In this document: positions 32,792-43,615 of the stretch, piece by piece | Layout of the letters: the number at the start of each line of letters is the position of its first letter | Position numbering within the stretch: the stretch's first letter is position 1 | Source of the DNA: Aricia agestis | Lineage: Eukaryota > Arthropoda > Insecta > Lepidoptera > Lycaenidae | Length of the DNA stretch: 64,000 bases | Assembly (NCBI RefSeq): GCF_905147365.1 | Contig: NC_056412.1 | Span: 16,732,001-16,796,000, forward strand | Direction: 5' to 3' | Position numbers and translations under genes: made by a program | Notes under the pieces: generated by a model | What the model saw: the letters and a program-made list of their open reading frames with translations, nothing else | What the model was told of the DNA's origin: nothing | Databases searched by the model: none

Positions 32792-33132
32792 TTTTTTTTT
32801 TTTTTAATGAAATAAGGGGGCAAACGAGCAAACGGGTCACCTGATGGAAAGCAACTTCCGTCGCCCATGGAGACTCGCAGCATCAGAAGAGCTGCAGGTG
32901 CGTTGCCGGCCTTTTAAGGGGTAATAGGGGATGGTACGGATGGGAATAGGGGAGGGTACGGAAGGAAATAGGGGAGGGTAGGGAAAGGAAAAGGGTAGGG
33001 GATTGGGCCTCCGGTAAACTCACTCACTCGGCGAAACACAGCGGAAGTGCTGTTTCACGCCGGTTTTCTGTGAGGACGTGGTATTTCTCCGGTCGAGCCG
33101 GCCCATTCGTGCCGAAGCATGGCTCTCCCACG
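32792..33132 (-). mobile_element. S-SINE copy 6
   Basis: Minus orientation, poly-T at left and CTCTCCCACG at right. AAAACGTT occurs on both sides (before the poly-T and at 33142), a possible target duplication. Confidence 0.85.
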
Positions 33133-33217
33133 TCAAAATATTACAAAACGTTCTTTCAATATTACAAACAGACACTCCAATTTTATTTATATGTATAGAT
33201 GTATAGATGATACACAT

Positions 33218-33335
33218 TTTTAATACACATCCATGACCCAGGAATTTTGAAAACTTTAGTTCCGTCGGCGGGATTCGAACCCGCGACCCCGGCTTGAGCT
33301 ACCAACAGCCCACCAACTGAGCCTCAGAGGTCGTC
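33218..33335 (-). mobile_element. Second tRNA-derived SINE family
   Basis: The minus strand carries a tRNA-like head (GAGGCTCAGTTGGTGGGCTG, B box GGTTCGAATCCCG), then ACGGAACTAAAGTTTTC and TCCTGGGTCATGGATGTG. The tail matches 8855-8900. Not a working tRNA: the anticodon arm does not pair well and the sequence continues into a SINE body. Confidence 0.7.
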
Positions 33336-34000
33336 AAATATAGGAACTCCCATGCATGACACAGCTCTCAGAATTACCACAACTGCAAACACTGCTGAGG
33401 AAACTCAAATACGGGCTTGTTAATTATATCTTCAGCATAGTACACATGCGACAGATGACAGTATAATTGTAAAATGTAAATGCATTACTTAAATCATGCT
33501 ATAGATGATCAAAAATAGTTTGAACAAATTAATGTGAAACCAAGAATTCTGTCAGCATGGTACTTACAACGGGGACCTGTAAAGGCTAAAGGCCTGTATT
33601 CACTTTAATTTAAGTAATAGTGCAGGTGATTAGTGCAGGTGTAGAGTGATTAGGAAAAAGTAAAGGACTTGCACTAATCAATCGCTGTCCACACTTGCTC
33701 CTAACAAAAATGAATACACACCTTAAGGTAGTTCAAGATTGGCTAAAAATATAACAGACGCCCCCATAGTGTGGATTAACACTTAAGAGAATGACACGCT
33801 AAGGACCTCCATTCAATGCCATCCAAGTATCAAAGGAGGAAATAAAATTTTTCTCTGGCATCATTTTGATTGACTGCCGTTTCATCCTAAGCTACCAATA
33901 TCGATGCGCCAAAGCGGATGCGACGTCGCGTCGTGGGAATCTACGACGAGCATCGTAAAAAACTACGTCGCGAGATCGTAACGTGCCACGATACACGGCA
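33336..34000. other. No clear feature; small inverted motifs
   Basis: Around 33600-33720 TTCACTTTAATTTAAG and the later CACTTGCTCC-type segment hint at an old MITE (AGTGCAGGTG repeats), but arms are poor. 33910-34000 is rich in GACGTCGCGTCG-like motifs leading into the next entry. Confidence 0.35.
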
Positions 34001-34104
34001 CGACGTCGCGTCGTAGAAACTCACGATGCGTTACTGTGTCAGTGCCATAGTTGTTATTCAAAATTCAAAGATGACGCATCGTGAGTTTCTACGACGCGAC
34101 GTCG
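34001..34104. repeat. Inverted repeat with CGACGTCGCGTCG arms
   Basis: 31-bp perfect arms (CGACGTCGCGTCGTAGAAAC at left, GTTTCTACGACGCGACGTCG-type mirror at right) around a 42-bp spacer. It overlaps where the next Helitron's 3' end should be. Confidence 0.8.
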
Positions 34105-34425
34105 CGCGTCGTCCGCGTCAACAAAATGTAAAATACATAGGTAAAAATAAAAAAGTAAAAATATGTCCTCCTCCTTTTTGGAAGTCGGTTAAAAAGTAGC
34201 CTAAGTTACTCTTTATTGCATCAGCTATCTGCCAATAAAAGTCCCGTCAAAATCGGTCCAGCAATTTCGGAGAGTAGCCGAAACAAACAGACAGACATAC
34301 AGACAGACAAAAATCTAAAAATTGTTATTTTGGTGTAAGTACCGGCTAAATATTCATATGCATGTAGTAAAAAACGGTTATTTTAATATTACAAACAGAC
34401 ACTCCAATTTTATTACATGTATAGA
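34105..34425 (-). mobile_element. Helitron lacking its 3' terminus
   Basis: The minus strand starts TCTATACATGTAATAAAATT at 34425 and runs to the ACGCGGACGACGCG region, where the inverted repeat replaces the normal CAACAGCTAG end. Confidence 0.7.
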
Positions 34426-34532
34426 TAAATAAACACTCATTGTCTTGTGTACAAAATATAAGTAGATATATAGTAACTATAATATTTAAATAAGGAGGAC
34501 TTTTATATTAGAAAAAAATTAAGCTGTGTTTA

Positions 34533-35055
34533 ATACATACTTAAATTATAAATGCGAAAGTGTGTCTGTCTGTCTGTTACCTCTTCACGCCCAAGCTGCT
34601 GAATCTTGTTGAGAATGGAGATACTATGAGTCCCGGGAGAAGACATAGGCTCCAGGACATGGGAGAGCCATGCTTCGGCACGAATGGGCCGGCTCGACCG
34701 GAGAAATACCACATTCTCACAGAAAACTGGCGTGAAACAGCGCTTGCGCTGTGTTTCGCCGAGTGAGTGAGTTTACCGGAGGCCCAATTCCCTTCCCTAT
34801 CCTCCCCTATTCCCTTCCCTTCCCATCCCTACCCTCCCCTATTACCCTATTCCCTCTTAAAAGGCCGGCAACTCACCTGCAGCTCTTCTGATGCTGCGAG
34901 TGTCCATGGGCGACGGAAGTTGCTTTCCATCAGGTGACCCGTTTGCTCGTTTGCCCCCTTCTTTCATAAAAAAAAAGGCTAATTTTCATCCCGGAAAAAT
35001 TTATTTTTTCCGCGCGATAAACGTATTTTGGCGCAACAGAATTGCGGGCGTCGAT
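34533..35055 (+). mobile_element. Helitron split by an S-SINE
   Basis: TTATAAATGCGAAAGTGTG, a TCTG run and GAGTCCCGGGAGAAGACATA precede the SINE; CATCCCGGAAAAATTTA and GGCGCAACAGAATTGCGGG follow. The order equals the uninterrupted 210-bp Helitron at 17324. The terminal CTAG is degenerate. Confidence 0.75.
34659..34976 (+). mobile_element. S-SINE copy 7
   Basis: Complete from ATGGGAGAGCCATGCTTCGG to CTTTCATAAAAAAAAA. AGGCT precedes it (34646) and follows its tail, a possible short target duplication. Confidence 0.85.
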
Positions 35056-35144
35056 AAGAAATTTTAGAGTCTAAATCTTTCGTCAATACGTCTATCACGC
35101 ATGAACTTTGTTCAGAACTCTATCTTAAATCCTTAAACGAGCAA

Positions 35145-35324
35145 TTCTTGTATATATATAAGTATATAATTGGAATCTCGGAATCGGCTCCAACGATTTT
35201 CATGAAATTTAGTTTATAGGGGGTTTTGGGGGCGATAAATCGATCTAGCTAGGAATCATTTTTAGAAAATGTTATTTTATTCGTGTTTTATTGAATACCG
35301 AGCAAAGCTCGGTCAAACAGCTAA
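35145..35324 (+). mobile_element. Helitron-like 3' end, uninterrupted copy
   Basis: Reads TTAGTTTATAGGGGGTTTTG without a break and ends with the hairpin ACCGAGCAAAGCTCGGT and CAGCTAA. It is the reference for the split copy at 19800-20700. Confidence 0.7.
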
Positions 35325-36425
35325 TTTTATTGGAGCAAGAAAATGTCTAGAATTTAGAATTAAGAATGCACCTGACCCTAACTTGACTACATACATCCCA
35401 AAATCTGTAAGGTCTAGAAAACTGATTTTTTACGCAAGTAACTTCAGTTCATGCAGATTAAATGCTCAAGACGAAAACACGATTACTGAAAAAATTCTCG
35501 ATGTTTTTTTTTGTTAAATAAAATATTGAACAAAAAACCTTGTTTTAGACACATTTTTGCTTGGATCTTCGAAGTTTGCAGTCTTTTCTTTAATATTTTT
35601 AATCTCTAAAAAGGCATTGATAAAACCTAAATTTGCTCAAAATACTTTTTTCATAATCATTATCTACGTTCGTCTTTTATTCATAGAAAACTAACTTGGC
35701 GATGATTCCGCGGCATATGAAAGATGGGCGTGAGTGTGAAGAGAGAAGGACGATGTTTGACTTTTTGCGTTAGTAGGCCTCATATGAGGATGATTTAAAA
35801 TATTATGTTATTTTATAATTAATGTTGTAACTATTAGAGTGTTTTGGAGCGTTATTTAATATGTCTCTATAAACATTGAAAATAATAATTGATTCCTAGA
35901 GAATATACAAGAAATTAATAATTTTCCTGTTTCATTACAATTTGTAAAATGCACGTCTCATTCATAACATTCCGTAAAATGATCCTCGGAAGAAAACGAA
36001 AAGGAATTCAAAGTGCTCCACTTCAAAGTTTTTAGCTGTTACCCTTTGTTTCTGCACAATTTACAACACAAAGAGACTATAATGGGCATCTCTTTGACAA
36101 TTTTTAATAGTTTTAATGTTAGCAAATAAATCTTTGACGTCAAATTAAGGCTTGGCGGGAGAAAGCGGCGATTTGTTATGTCAAGTTTCCTCTTAGTACA
36201 ATGACAATCTACCGGCTGACTTTCTACTAACACGGTATTTTTGTTTGTCAATACCTCAATACTATGGAATGCAGATTGGTCATGGCTGGTGCGATTGAAG
36301 AGGTTCTGTTTATATTATGTTTTGTAAAATATCATGCCTTTTCTTTCGTTTATTTGAGGACTGAAAGAGACAAGATATTTAATAGACTATTCACTTTAAT
36401 TACAGGCCTCGGTGAACTTGACTCT
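35325..36425. other. Mostly unique AT-rich DNA
   Basis: Contains a short copy of the GACGACGCGGATTC family at 35680-35775 (GGCGTGAGTGTGAAGAGAG). The open frames at 35269-35517 and 36039-36251 have no domain or start context worth calling. Confidence 0.4.
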
Positions 36426-36530
36426 TAGAGCCTGTTTCACCACCTCATGATAAGGCTGAGGATGATAAGGAAAATCTGTCAAAAAAGTTGTGAATAGCCT
36501 ATTAGGCACTTTATCAGAAAGTGGTGAAAT
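36426..36530. mobile_element. Harbinger-type MITE, second copy
   Basis: AGCCTGTTTCACCACCTC at left and AGAAAGTGGTGAAATT at right mirror each other. Matches the copy at 29644, sharing AAAAAAGTTGTGAATAGCC. Confidence 0.7.
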
Positions 36531-36684
36531 TAATCTTTTAAAAGCGAAGCCGAACGTTTTTGAAATCTGACTTCTTACTGCTTAGTTAAAATGCCAGTCG
36601 GACGGTTGTCATTATTTATATCGACCAAAAAGGTCGAAAAATCACGTTTGTTGGATGGGAGCCCCACTTAAATATTAACACTGC

Positions 36685-36901
36685 AGTACACGCGTGGACT
36701 ACCATGGTAGACCAGGGTCACTTTTTCAGCGATATTTTTTCAGTAAAGCTCGCTAGAAACTTGTCATTCCAGGTAATCCTCGTTTGATAAATTTGACAAA
36801 ATCTCAGAACCTCCTGTAACCTGATAGTCGATTGAAATTATAGATATTTAGCATCGAAAACGTTGGACTACGATAGTAGTCCGCGCGAGTACTGGTGTAC
36901 T
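36685..36901. mobile_element. TIR element
   Basis: AGTACACGCGTGGACTACCA and the right-end GTAGTCCGCGCGAGTACTGG-type mirror form imperfect inverted ends. The interior GGTCACTTTTTCAGCG has no second copy here. Confidence 0.5.
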
Positions 36902-37689
36902 AAATTCAACCATGTATGTTTTGTATAATTATTGATTTTTAACGTTTTTATTGTTTATGATAGTATATTTTATGCATTTATACTAAAATATATTTATGAT
37001 AATTTGATTACAAACACTAAAATTTAATTTTTTAATAAGATAATTAAAGTGACCTGTACATATTGACGTCGTAAGTCGTAACCATATTATGCCCAAGCAG
37101 CACAAGTATATCTAGTGAAGCACTATTAGTTATTTTATAGAATTAAACTTGGTATACTTACATAAGAGTCAATAATCTCTGGAGATATCCTGAAGATATC
37201 CTATATACTGAGTTCAGTAAAAATGGGCACCTGTCTATACTATAATGACAAGAGCAGCATAAGAATTCATCATTAGATAACGATAAGAGCAATTTATATT
37301 TATGTATAGGAATATCTACAAAACTATTATAAGAACATAATAAGAGGGACATAAGAAAGTAATTAGGGTTTGTAGCCAACATTAAGATAACACAATTACT
37401 CTACTGACGTTCTAGTGGTGAATATTTTTAAAACCACTAATAATCAAAATCAACTAAATAAAAACATCAACAAGAGTTTTTTTCTTTTAAAAAGCATTTC
37501 CTATTCTCTAATGGCACACCGTAGTTAAAAGTATATTAAGTTAAAGCTTTAATGGCGAAATGAAATTAAATAAGTATAATTTATTTTGTATGTTTCATGA
37601 ACGCGAACGGAGGGCTCAAATTCCGTGCCGAATTTATTTTATCGTAAAAGTTGATGAAATAGTTTTAAAAAACTTATGGGCCTAATAGT
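36902..37689. other. AT-rich DNA, no feature recognised
   Basis: No coding frame accepted and no repeat partner. Confidence 0.4.
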
Positions 37690-37795
37690 GGTAGGCATCT
37701 GTGTAGCCCCGACGTTCAGAGAATATTTGAAAAAATTTATTCTGAATAAAAAATTTTGAGTTTGAGTTTGAAAAAATAAATCCGTAAATTTAAAT
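37690..37795 (+). mobile_element. LINE 3' tail fragment
   Basis: GACGTTCAGAGAATATTTG followed by a GAGTTTGAGTTTGA terminus matches the 3' end seen reversed at 48095-48215. No coding part is attached. Confidence 0.55.
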
Positions 37796-38204
37796 GATAT
37801 TTTTTTTTTAAATATTATTGATGCACATTTTTTAATATATTTTGTTAAAATTAATACCTAAACAATGTATTTTGATAAAAATTTCATTTATTTAAGTATT
37901 TTTATGTTTACAAATAAATAAATCGCGTATTTTATTGTAACTAAATTTTAAGATTTTTTACCAAAATGGCGATTACAGTAGTATTCTATTAATAAAAATG
38001 GCCTCTAGATTAAATTATCTATAAGTAAGTATTTAATAGAAGATTTACTCCTAAAATTGAGCTAAAGGTAATTTTAAGAGCATGACAAGTCAACTTGCAC
38101 TTTCCCCAGAAAAATTAATCTTTCAATAGTATAATTGTTCTTAAGACCATCCTATGGTAATCTATAGAAAGAAATGTTTGTAAACTATTTTTTCTTGTAA
38201 TTAT
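37796..38204. other. AT-rich DNA, no feature recognised
   Basis: Nothing beyond T and A runs. Confidence 0.4.
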
Positions 38205-38531
38205 CTACCACAGTATATTCACACTGGCATAAGAAGGCGTTTTGTTCGCGTTTTGGTGATTTTTCAGTGCAATACCATAGAGAACCAATATTTCCTGGTG
38301 GCCTTCCTGTTTTATTGTCAAAAATATTCGCAAATGATTAGGTACCAAGTTGCTTATTACACGTGTTTTAAAAGCAAGCAAATTATAGGCACCTTCATCG
38401 CCAGAATCTTCACTATCATTGTCAGTCTGTAGTTCATCATGGTTTTCATCAAGAATCGATTTTCTAGACGGTGTCAATTCTTCTTCTTCGCAGCTTGATG
38501 AAAATATGTCGATTCGTTGCTGAAGTGATCA
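38205..38531 (-). other. Unidentified open frame with an acidic stretch
   Basis: About 108 codons are open on the minus strand. They read SSSCEEEELTPSRKS, then a serine/aspartate/glutamate-rich part (TDNDSEDSGDEG), then a mixed C-terminal part ending at a stop near 38205. No in-frame ATG lies near its start, so as a gene it would need to be an internal exon; no convincing acceptor is present. Acidic N-terminal regions like this occur in piggyBac-type transposases and many nuclear proteins, but no diagnostic residue is seen. It may be a transposon remnant. Confidence 0.25.
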
Positions 38532-38594
38532 CTGATGAGTGATGACTGATGACTTTGAGGGCAAAGAAAGTTGATGTGACTGTCTAGCGGCACC

Positions 38595-39020
38595 TTTTTT
38601 AGGGTTTCGTACCCAAGAGGTAAAAACGGGACCCTATTACTACAGTCTGTCTGTCTCCAGGCTGTAACTCAAGAACCGCTTTAGCTAGACTTCTGAAATT
38701 TTCACAGATTGAGTATTTCTGTTACAACAAATACTGTAAACAAAATAAGATTATTATTTATTTATACCCATATAACAAATGTGATTTTTTCGTGGCTCGT
38801 AGTGCATAGGCAACAATAAGTGCCTACCACTTAAAATTTTTACAGAATTCTCAAATATAATATATTTGTACTTTAATAATTGATACTAAAATTAATATAA
38901 AATAAAAAATTAAAGGGTGCTCCCATACAAAAAAAACACTATTTTTGGACTATTTTTTCTCTATAACGGTACAGAACCCTTCGTGCACGAGTCTGACTTG
39001 CACTTGGCCGATTTTTATAC
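38595..39020 (-). repeat. GTAC repeat, well preserved
   Basis: Minus orientation, from TTTTAGGGTTTCGTACCC at left to GACTTGCACTTGGCCG at right, with both GCTCCCATA-type blocks (the first worn). Confidence 0.75.
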
Positions 39021-39584
39021 TTTTCCACTTTTCTCCGAAAGCCTCCTGTCTTCTTAATATCTCCTGCTTTCTTCATACTTGCAGAACGCTGTCCTTTATA
39101 TACTTAATACTCTTAAAATAAAAAGTTTAAAGCCTAAGTTCCCTAATGAAGGAGGAAACAGGACTTTCACTAGAGTATACACTATTGAGTATCTAGTCAT
39201 TGATTCTATTGAGTATAGACTTAAAAAAGTGCCTAACAAATGCATCTAAAAACCTTTTTGATTACTTTTAGAGTAATTGTTCTACAAATAATTTCAATTC
39301 TTAAAAAGTATTTGTGATAATAAGTCTATAGAATAATTGAATTACAGCAGCGCTTTTAATAGAGCAAATATAGTCCATAACAAATCAAATTGCTCTTAAC
39401 TCAGTGTAATGAACTAATTAAGGTTTTAAAACAAGGAACACTAGATATTTTTTTCTATTAGAAACTAAGTTCTTATTCAAAACCATGTATAGAATGCCAA
39501 TGTCTACTATCTCTATAAAAAAGCCATGATTAGTACTCCTAAAGAGAAATAGATTTAAGGCGTTCGAAGTGTGCTGTGGCTGTG
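39021..39584. other. No feature recognised
   Basis: Unique DNA leading into the tandem array. Confidence 0.4.
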
Positions 39585-40570
39585 CCCCCCCAAGTACCGG
39601 CCGGGGGCAAAGCCTCCCGCATGTTAATCAAACGACACGCAAAATCTGCATGTTTAGTTTTGGTTAGATTAATTTCATTTTTAATAAATAACTTACTTTG
39701 ATTCCCCCCCAAGTAAGGACAGGGGCAAAGCCTCCCGCATATTAATCAAACGACACGCAAAATGTGCATGTTTAGTTTTGGTTAGATTAATTTCACTTGT
39801 AATAAATAACTTACTTTGATTCTAAAGAAGGAGAAGTAAAACTCAACACTAACGACGCAACACGTTTTTGCTTGGCAACATTACCAGGTAGAGGGGGGGG
39901 GGCGCAGCCCCCCCAAGTAAGGGCAGGAGCAAAGCCTCCCGCATATTAATCAAACGACACGCAAAATCTGCATGTTTAGTTTTGGTTAGATTAATTTCAC
40001 TTTTAATAAATAACTTACTTTGATTCTAAAGCAGGAGAAGTAAAACTCAACACTAACGACGCAACACGCAGCCCCCCCAAGTACCGGCCGGGAGCAAAGC
40101 CTCCCGCATGTAAATCAAACGACACGCAAATCTGGATGTTTAGTTTTGGTTAGATTAATTTCACTTGTAATAAATAACTTACTTTGATTCCCCCCAAGTA
40201 AGGGCAGGGGCAAAGCCTCCCGCATATTAATCAAACGACATGCAAAATCTGCATGTTTAGTTTTGGTTTGATTAATTTCACTTTTAATAAATAACTTACT
40301 TTGATTCTAAAGAAGGAGAAGTAAAACTCAACACTAACGACGCAACACCATTTTGTTTAGCAACATTACCAGGAGGGGGGTTTGGAGGGGGCGCAGCCCC
40401 CCCAAGTACCTGCCGGGGGCAAAGCCTCCCGCAGATAAATCAAACGACACGCAAATCTGCATGTTTAGTTTTGGTTAAATTAATTTCACTTATAATAAAT
40501 AACTTACTTTGATTCCCCCCCAAGTAAGGGCAGGGGCAAAGCCTCCCGCATTTTAATCAAACCCGCATTT
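39585..40570 (+). repeat. Tandem array with alternating short and long units
   Basis: The marker CCCCAAGTA recurs with AAGTA at about 39592, 39711, 39915, 40079, 40196, 40394 and 40522, giving spacings 119, 204, 164, 117, 198, 128. Every unit has AAAGCCTCCCGCAT and GTTTAGTTTTGGTTAGATT. Long units add AAACTCAACACTAACGACGC and a G-rich stretch. Short plus long makes a higher-order unit of about 320 bp. Confidence 0.85.
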
Positions 40571-40574
40571 TATT

Positions 40575-40865
40575 CAAGAAAAAAGTTTGATACAAAATCT
40601 GCCCCCTCTTTGGTCCGTTTGAGGGGTGGGGGGGAAAAATTTTATGCACCAGATATGAAGTTGGAAGAAGACAAATATATCTGCGAAAACCATATTCAAA
40701 TCGGATCAGTGTTTTCATGTTAAAAAAAAAGTTTGATACAATATCTGACCCCCTCTTCGACCCCTTTAAAGGGGTGGGGGCAAAATTTTGTACACCAGAT
40801 GTTAAATTGGAAAATACATTTAATAATATGAAGTTACTCCATTGAAGAAAAAAGTGTGATACATA
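40575..40865 (+). repeat. Second tandem array, left part
   Basis: Units of about 142 bp start AAAAAAGTTTGATACAAAAT, with GACCCCCTCTTTGGTCCC, GAGGGGTGGGGG and ATCTGCGAAAACC. The array is cut by the LINE at 40866 and resumes at 42406. Confidence 0.75.
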
Positions 40866-42405
40866 AATAATAAATAAAAATAAAATATCTTTTTATTCAA
40901 AATGGGTATCATGATACACTTTTTGAAAGTCGAACGAAGAAACTACGTTGCCTACCACCGGTTCGGGAACTACCCCGCCGAGAAGAACCGGCGTAAGAAA
41001 CTCGCACGGGGCCATCTTTTGCAAAAAAAAAAAATGGAAAATTACAATGTTATGGCTTACAGCTATGTAACAAAATTAAAAGAAAAGTAACCTGCATGGA
41101 GCCACCCTATTCCCAAGGTGTGCTGTCCTCGAAGAAATCATTGACTTTATAATACGCTTTAGCACACAAACGTTCTTTAACTGCTTTTTTAAATTTGTTT
41201 AAAGGTAGATTTTGAACATTTTCTGGGATTTTATTGTATAGGCGTATACATTGGCCTTTAAAGGATTTGCTTATTTTGGCTAGTCTGAACATTGGTATTG
41301 CTAACTTGTTCTTATTTCTAGTATTTACATTATGATTATCACTTTTCTTTTTGAAAATATTTATGTTCTTTCTAACATATAAGAGATTTTCCAAAATGTA
41401 TTGAGATGTGACGGTCAGAATTCTTATTTCTTTAAATTTTTCTCTTAGAGATTCCAAAGACGACATCTTATAAATAGAACGAATAACTCGCTTCTGCAGC
41501 ACAAATATTGTATTAATGTCCGCCGCGTTTCCCCACAAGAGGATGCCGTAAGACATTATACTATGAAAGTAGCTAAAGTAAACTAATCGCGCGGTCTCTA
41601 CATCAGTGATTTCACGAATTTTTTTAACAGCATATGCTGCAGAACTAAGCTTATCTGCCAGTTTCGCAATATGTGGACCCCATTGTAACTTACAATCCAG
41701 CGTTATGCCTAGGAATACGGTGGTGTCTACTAAATTCATTTTCTCATCATTTAATAGTACATTGGTTTGTACTTGCCTAACATTTGGCAAGATAAATTTT
41801 AAACATTTTGTTTTATTAGAGTTCAAAAGTAAATTATTAGCATTAAACCAATGTACTATTTTTGAGAGAGCACTATTTACCTCGTCATAATTAAATTGTC
41901 GCCTCTTCACATTATAAATAAGTGAAGTGTCATCAGCAAAAAGTACTATCTCATGCTTATCTTTAACAAGATAAGGTAAATCATTTATATAGATGAGAAA
42001 AAGAAAAGGCCCTAAAATGGACCCTTGTGGCACACCTAGTTTTATTTTGGTTCCATTAGACCTTATGGAGTTAACTTCCACCCTCTGCGTTCTATTTGTA
42101 AGGTAAGATTTAAGAAGTTTGAGTGCCGTGCCCCTTACACCATAATGGTGTAGTTTTCTTATTAGAGTATCATACTCCACACAGTCAAATGCTTTAGAGA
42201 GATCGCAGAAAATACCAAGTGCATCCTGCGACTCCTCCCAAGCTTCAAAAATACTACACAGAAGACTAATGCCTGCATCTGTTGTAGACCGACCTTTAGT
42301 AAAACCAAATTGATTATTATGTAATAAATTATTTGAGTTAAAATGAGCAAGTAATTGATTTAGAATTATTTTTTCAAAGATTTTACTTAAAGTCGGCAAT
42401 ATGGA
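40866..42405 (-). mobile_element. 5'-truncated LINE inserted in a tandem array
   Basis: Minus strand. The 3' end at left has an A/T-rich tail (TAAATAATAAATAAAAATA reversed) and the 3' UTR motif CTTACGCCGGTTCTTCTCGG. The 5' end is lost near 42405, inside the reverse transcriptase domain. Array units lie on both sides in the same direction, so the insertion point is clear. Confidence 0.8.
41107..42399 (-). pseudogene. Reverse transcriptase C-terminal half, open, no native start
   Basis: About 430 codons without a stop. From the N-terminus: LPTLSKIFEKIILNQLL (RT block 1), NQFGFTKGRSTTDA, CDLSKAFDCVEYD with the first catalytic Asp (about residue 66), GVPQGSILGPFLFLIYIND, FADD at about residue 152-156 with the catalytic Asp pair, then the thumb and a C-terminal part ending AKAYYKVNDFFED. 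There is no RNase H. The first codons are the truncation edge of the element, not a true start, so no complete ORF2 or endonuclease exists. The family appears to belong to the Jockey/CR1 group common in Lepidoptera; clade not settled. A related fragment lies at 23176-23810. The intact frame suggests a fairly recent insertion. Confidence 0.85.
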
Positions 42406-42780
42406 TTCGACAAAATTTTGACCCCCTCTTTGGTCCCCTTAGAGGGGTGAGGGGGGAAAAATTTATACACCAGATGTTAAGTTGGAAGAAGATAAATATA
42501 TCTGCGAAAACCGTATTCAAATCGGATCAGTAGTTTTCGAGTTAAAGAAAAAAGTTTGGTACAAAATCTTGACCCCTCTTTTGACCCCTTGGAGAGGTGG
42601 GGGGAAAAATTTTTGTACACCAGATGTTAAGTTGGGAGAAGACAAATATATCTGCGAAAACCGCATTCAAATCGGATCAGTAGTTTTCGTGTGATGCTGG
42701 AACAAACATACAGACAGACAGACAGACAAAAAACTAACCACAGTTTTGGCTTCTATAGCGATGTAGTAACAGCCCCCGCT
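42406..42780 (+). repeat. Second tandem array, right part
   Basis: Two more units (GACCCCCTCTTTGGTCCCC at 42419, GACCCCTCTTTTGACCCC at 42570), ending GGAACAAACATACAGACAG and a GACA run. The ending resembles Helitron interiors here, so the arrays may be part of a larger Helitron. Confidence 0.75.
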
Positions 42781-42809
42781 TATTATTTTTTTGGATATCT
42801 TTAATGTAC

Positions 42810-42912
42810 AGGGCCTCTATCATGAGCTCTTAAATCCATTCACTTTACGTCCTTATACAGTAAGTATAAGGACGTAAAGTGAATGGATTTAAGAGCACAT
42901 GATAGAGGCCCT
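42810..42912. repeat. 103-bp near-perfect palindrome
   Basis: AGGGCCTCTATCATG begins the left arm and CATGATAGAGGCCCT ends the right. The arms are about 49 bp with one mismatch around a 4-5 bp centre. Confidence 0.9.
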
Positions 42913-42949
42913 GAATTGTCATTTCTACAGTTTTATTATATGTATAGAT

Positions 42950-42959
42950 GCAAAGTGTG

Positions 42960-42990
<31 letters not shown>

Positions 42991-43140
42991 CCTTTACACG
43001 GCTAAATTGCTGAACCGATTTTCCTAGGTTATTATAGTAAATCCCGAAGCTGGCTAGACGGGAGGGATATCCGTGTAGCAGGATATTCCCGGTAGACATC
43101 AATTTCCGATTCCGGGACGTACGAAGCTTGTCAGGTGTCA
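42950..43140 (+). mobile_element. Decayed Helitron fragment
   Basis: GCAAAGTGTGTCTGTCTGTC start, TTGCTGAACCGATTTT block, then unrelated GC-richer sequence. 3' end not found. Confidence 0.5.
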
Positions 43141-43224
43141 AAATTCAATCATAACTAGTGGCCCGTAACTTAGCTTCATTTTGGTAGAATAAGAACGTAG
43201 TTTTTCTCACGGGAGTAATACAAC

Positions 43225-43382
43225 TTTTTACCCCCGCGCCGACAAAAAGAGGGGTGTTATAAGTTTGAAGTGTCTGTCTGTCTTTGTGTCTGTCAGGACA
43301 TCGTAGTTTCCAAACAAAATATAGAGAGATGTCAATCTAGTTGTACTTGTTTTAAAGCTGACATAATCGAGAGAGTTCTTAG
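43225..43382 (+). repeat. GACAAAAAGAGGGGTG repeat
   Basis: ACAAAAAGAGGGGTGTTATA, a GTCTGTCT run, then AGCTGACATAATCGAGAG. Fragments of the same family lie at 20890-20990 and 49835-49860. Confidence 0.5.
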
Positions 43383-43615
43383 CTAAGTACTCACACGTTT
43401 TTGTTCGATAGTTTTACTCCAAATCGAGTAATAATGACTGTGTGGACCGCAAAACTCACAGCTTGAAGGCTCGCATCGAGTCGGCTCGATGGAATTAAAT
43501 ATATCGATTTAGAATAAAACTATCGAGCAATGCTGAATGTGTGGACGGAATCCCGAGCCGCGGGTTTTGCTCGACGTTATTGCTCGATCGAGCAAAACCG
43601 TATGTGAGTACTTAG
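43383..43615. mobile_element. TIR element
   Basis: CTAAGTACTCACA at left and TGTGAGTACTTAG at right are exact inverted ends. The next part (TTTTGTTCGATAGTTTTA / CGATCGAGCAAAA) is partly symmetrical, and GTGTGGAC occurs on both sides. Confidence 0.7.

Larger units (their letters stand above)
31370..33207 (-). mobile_element. Large Helitron containing an S-SINE
   Basis: The minus strand starts TCTATACATCTATACATATA at 33207 and ends CGGGCAACAGCTAG at 31370, each with the A/T flank. The interior holds AACCGACTTCCGAAAAGGAG near 32580, a GACA run at 32691-32720, and an S-SINE at 32792-33132 that splits GTAAAAAACG from TTCTTTCAATATT. Several blocks of the core match 22521-22975. No RepHel protein is present. 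Confidence 0.75.

Noticed and set aside
33261..33333. Second tRNA gene candidate (minus strand)
   Set aside because: B box fits, but the arms pair poorly and a SINE tail follows.
39585..40570. CRISPR-like direct repeats
   Set aside because: Units are 117-204 bp and repeated throughout with no unique spacers; this is a eukaryotic satellite-type array.
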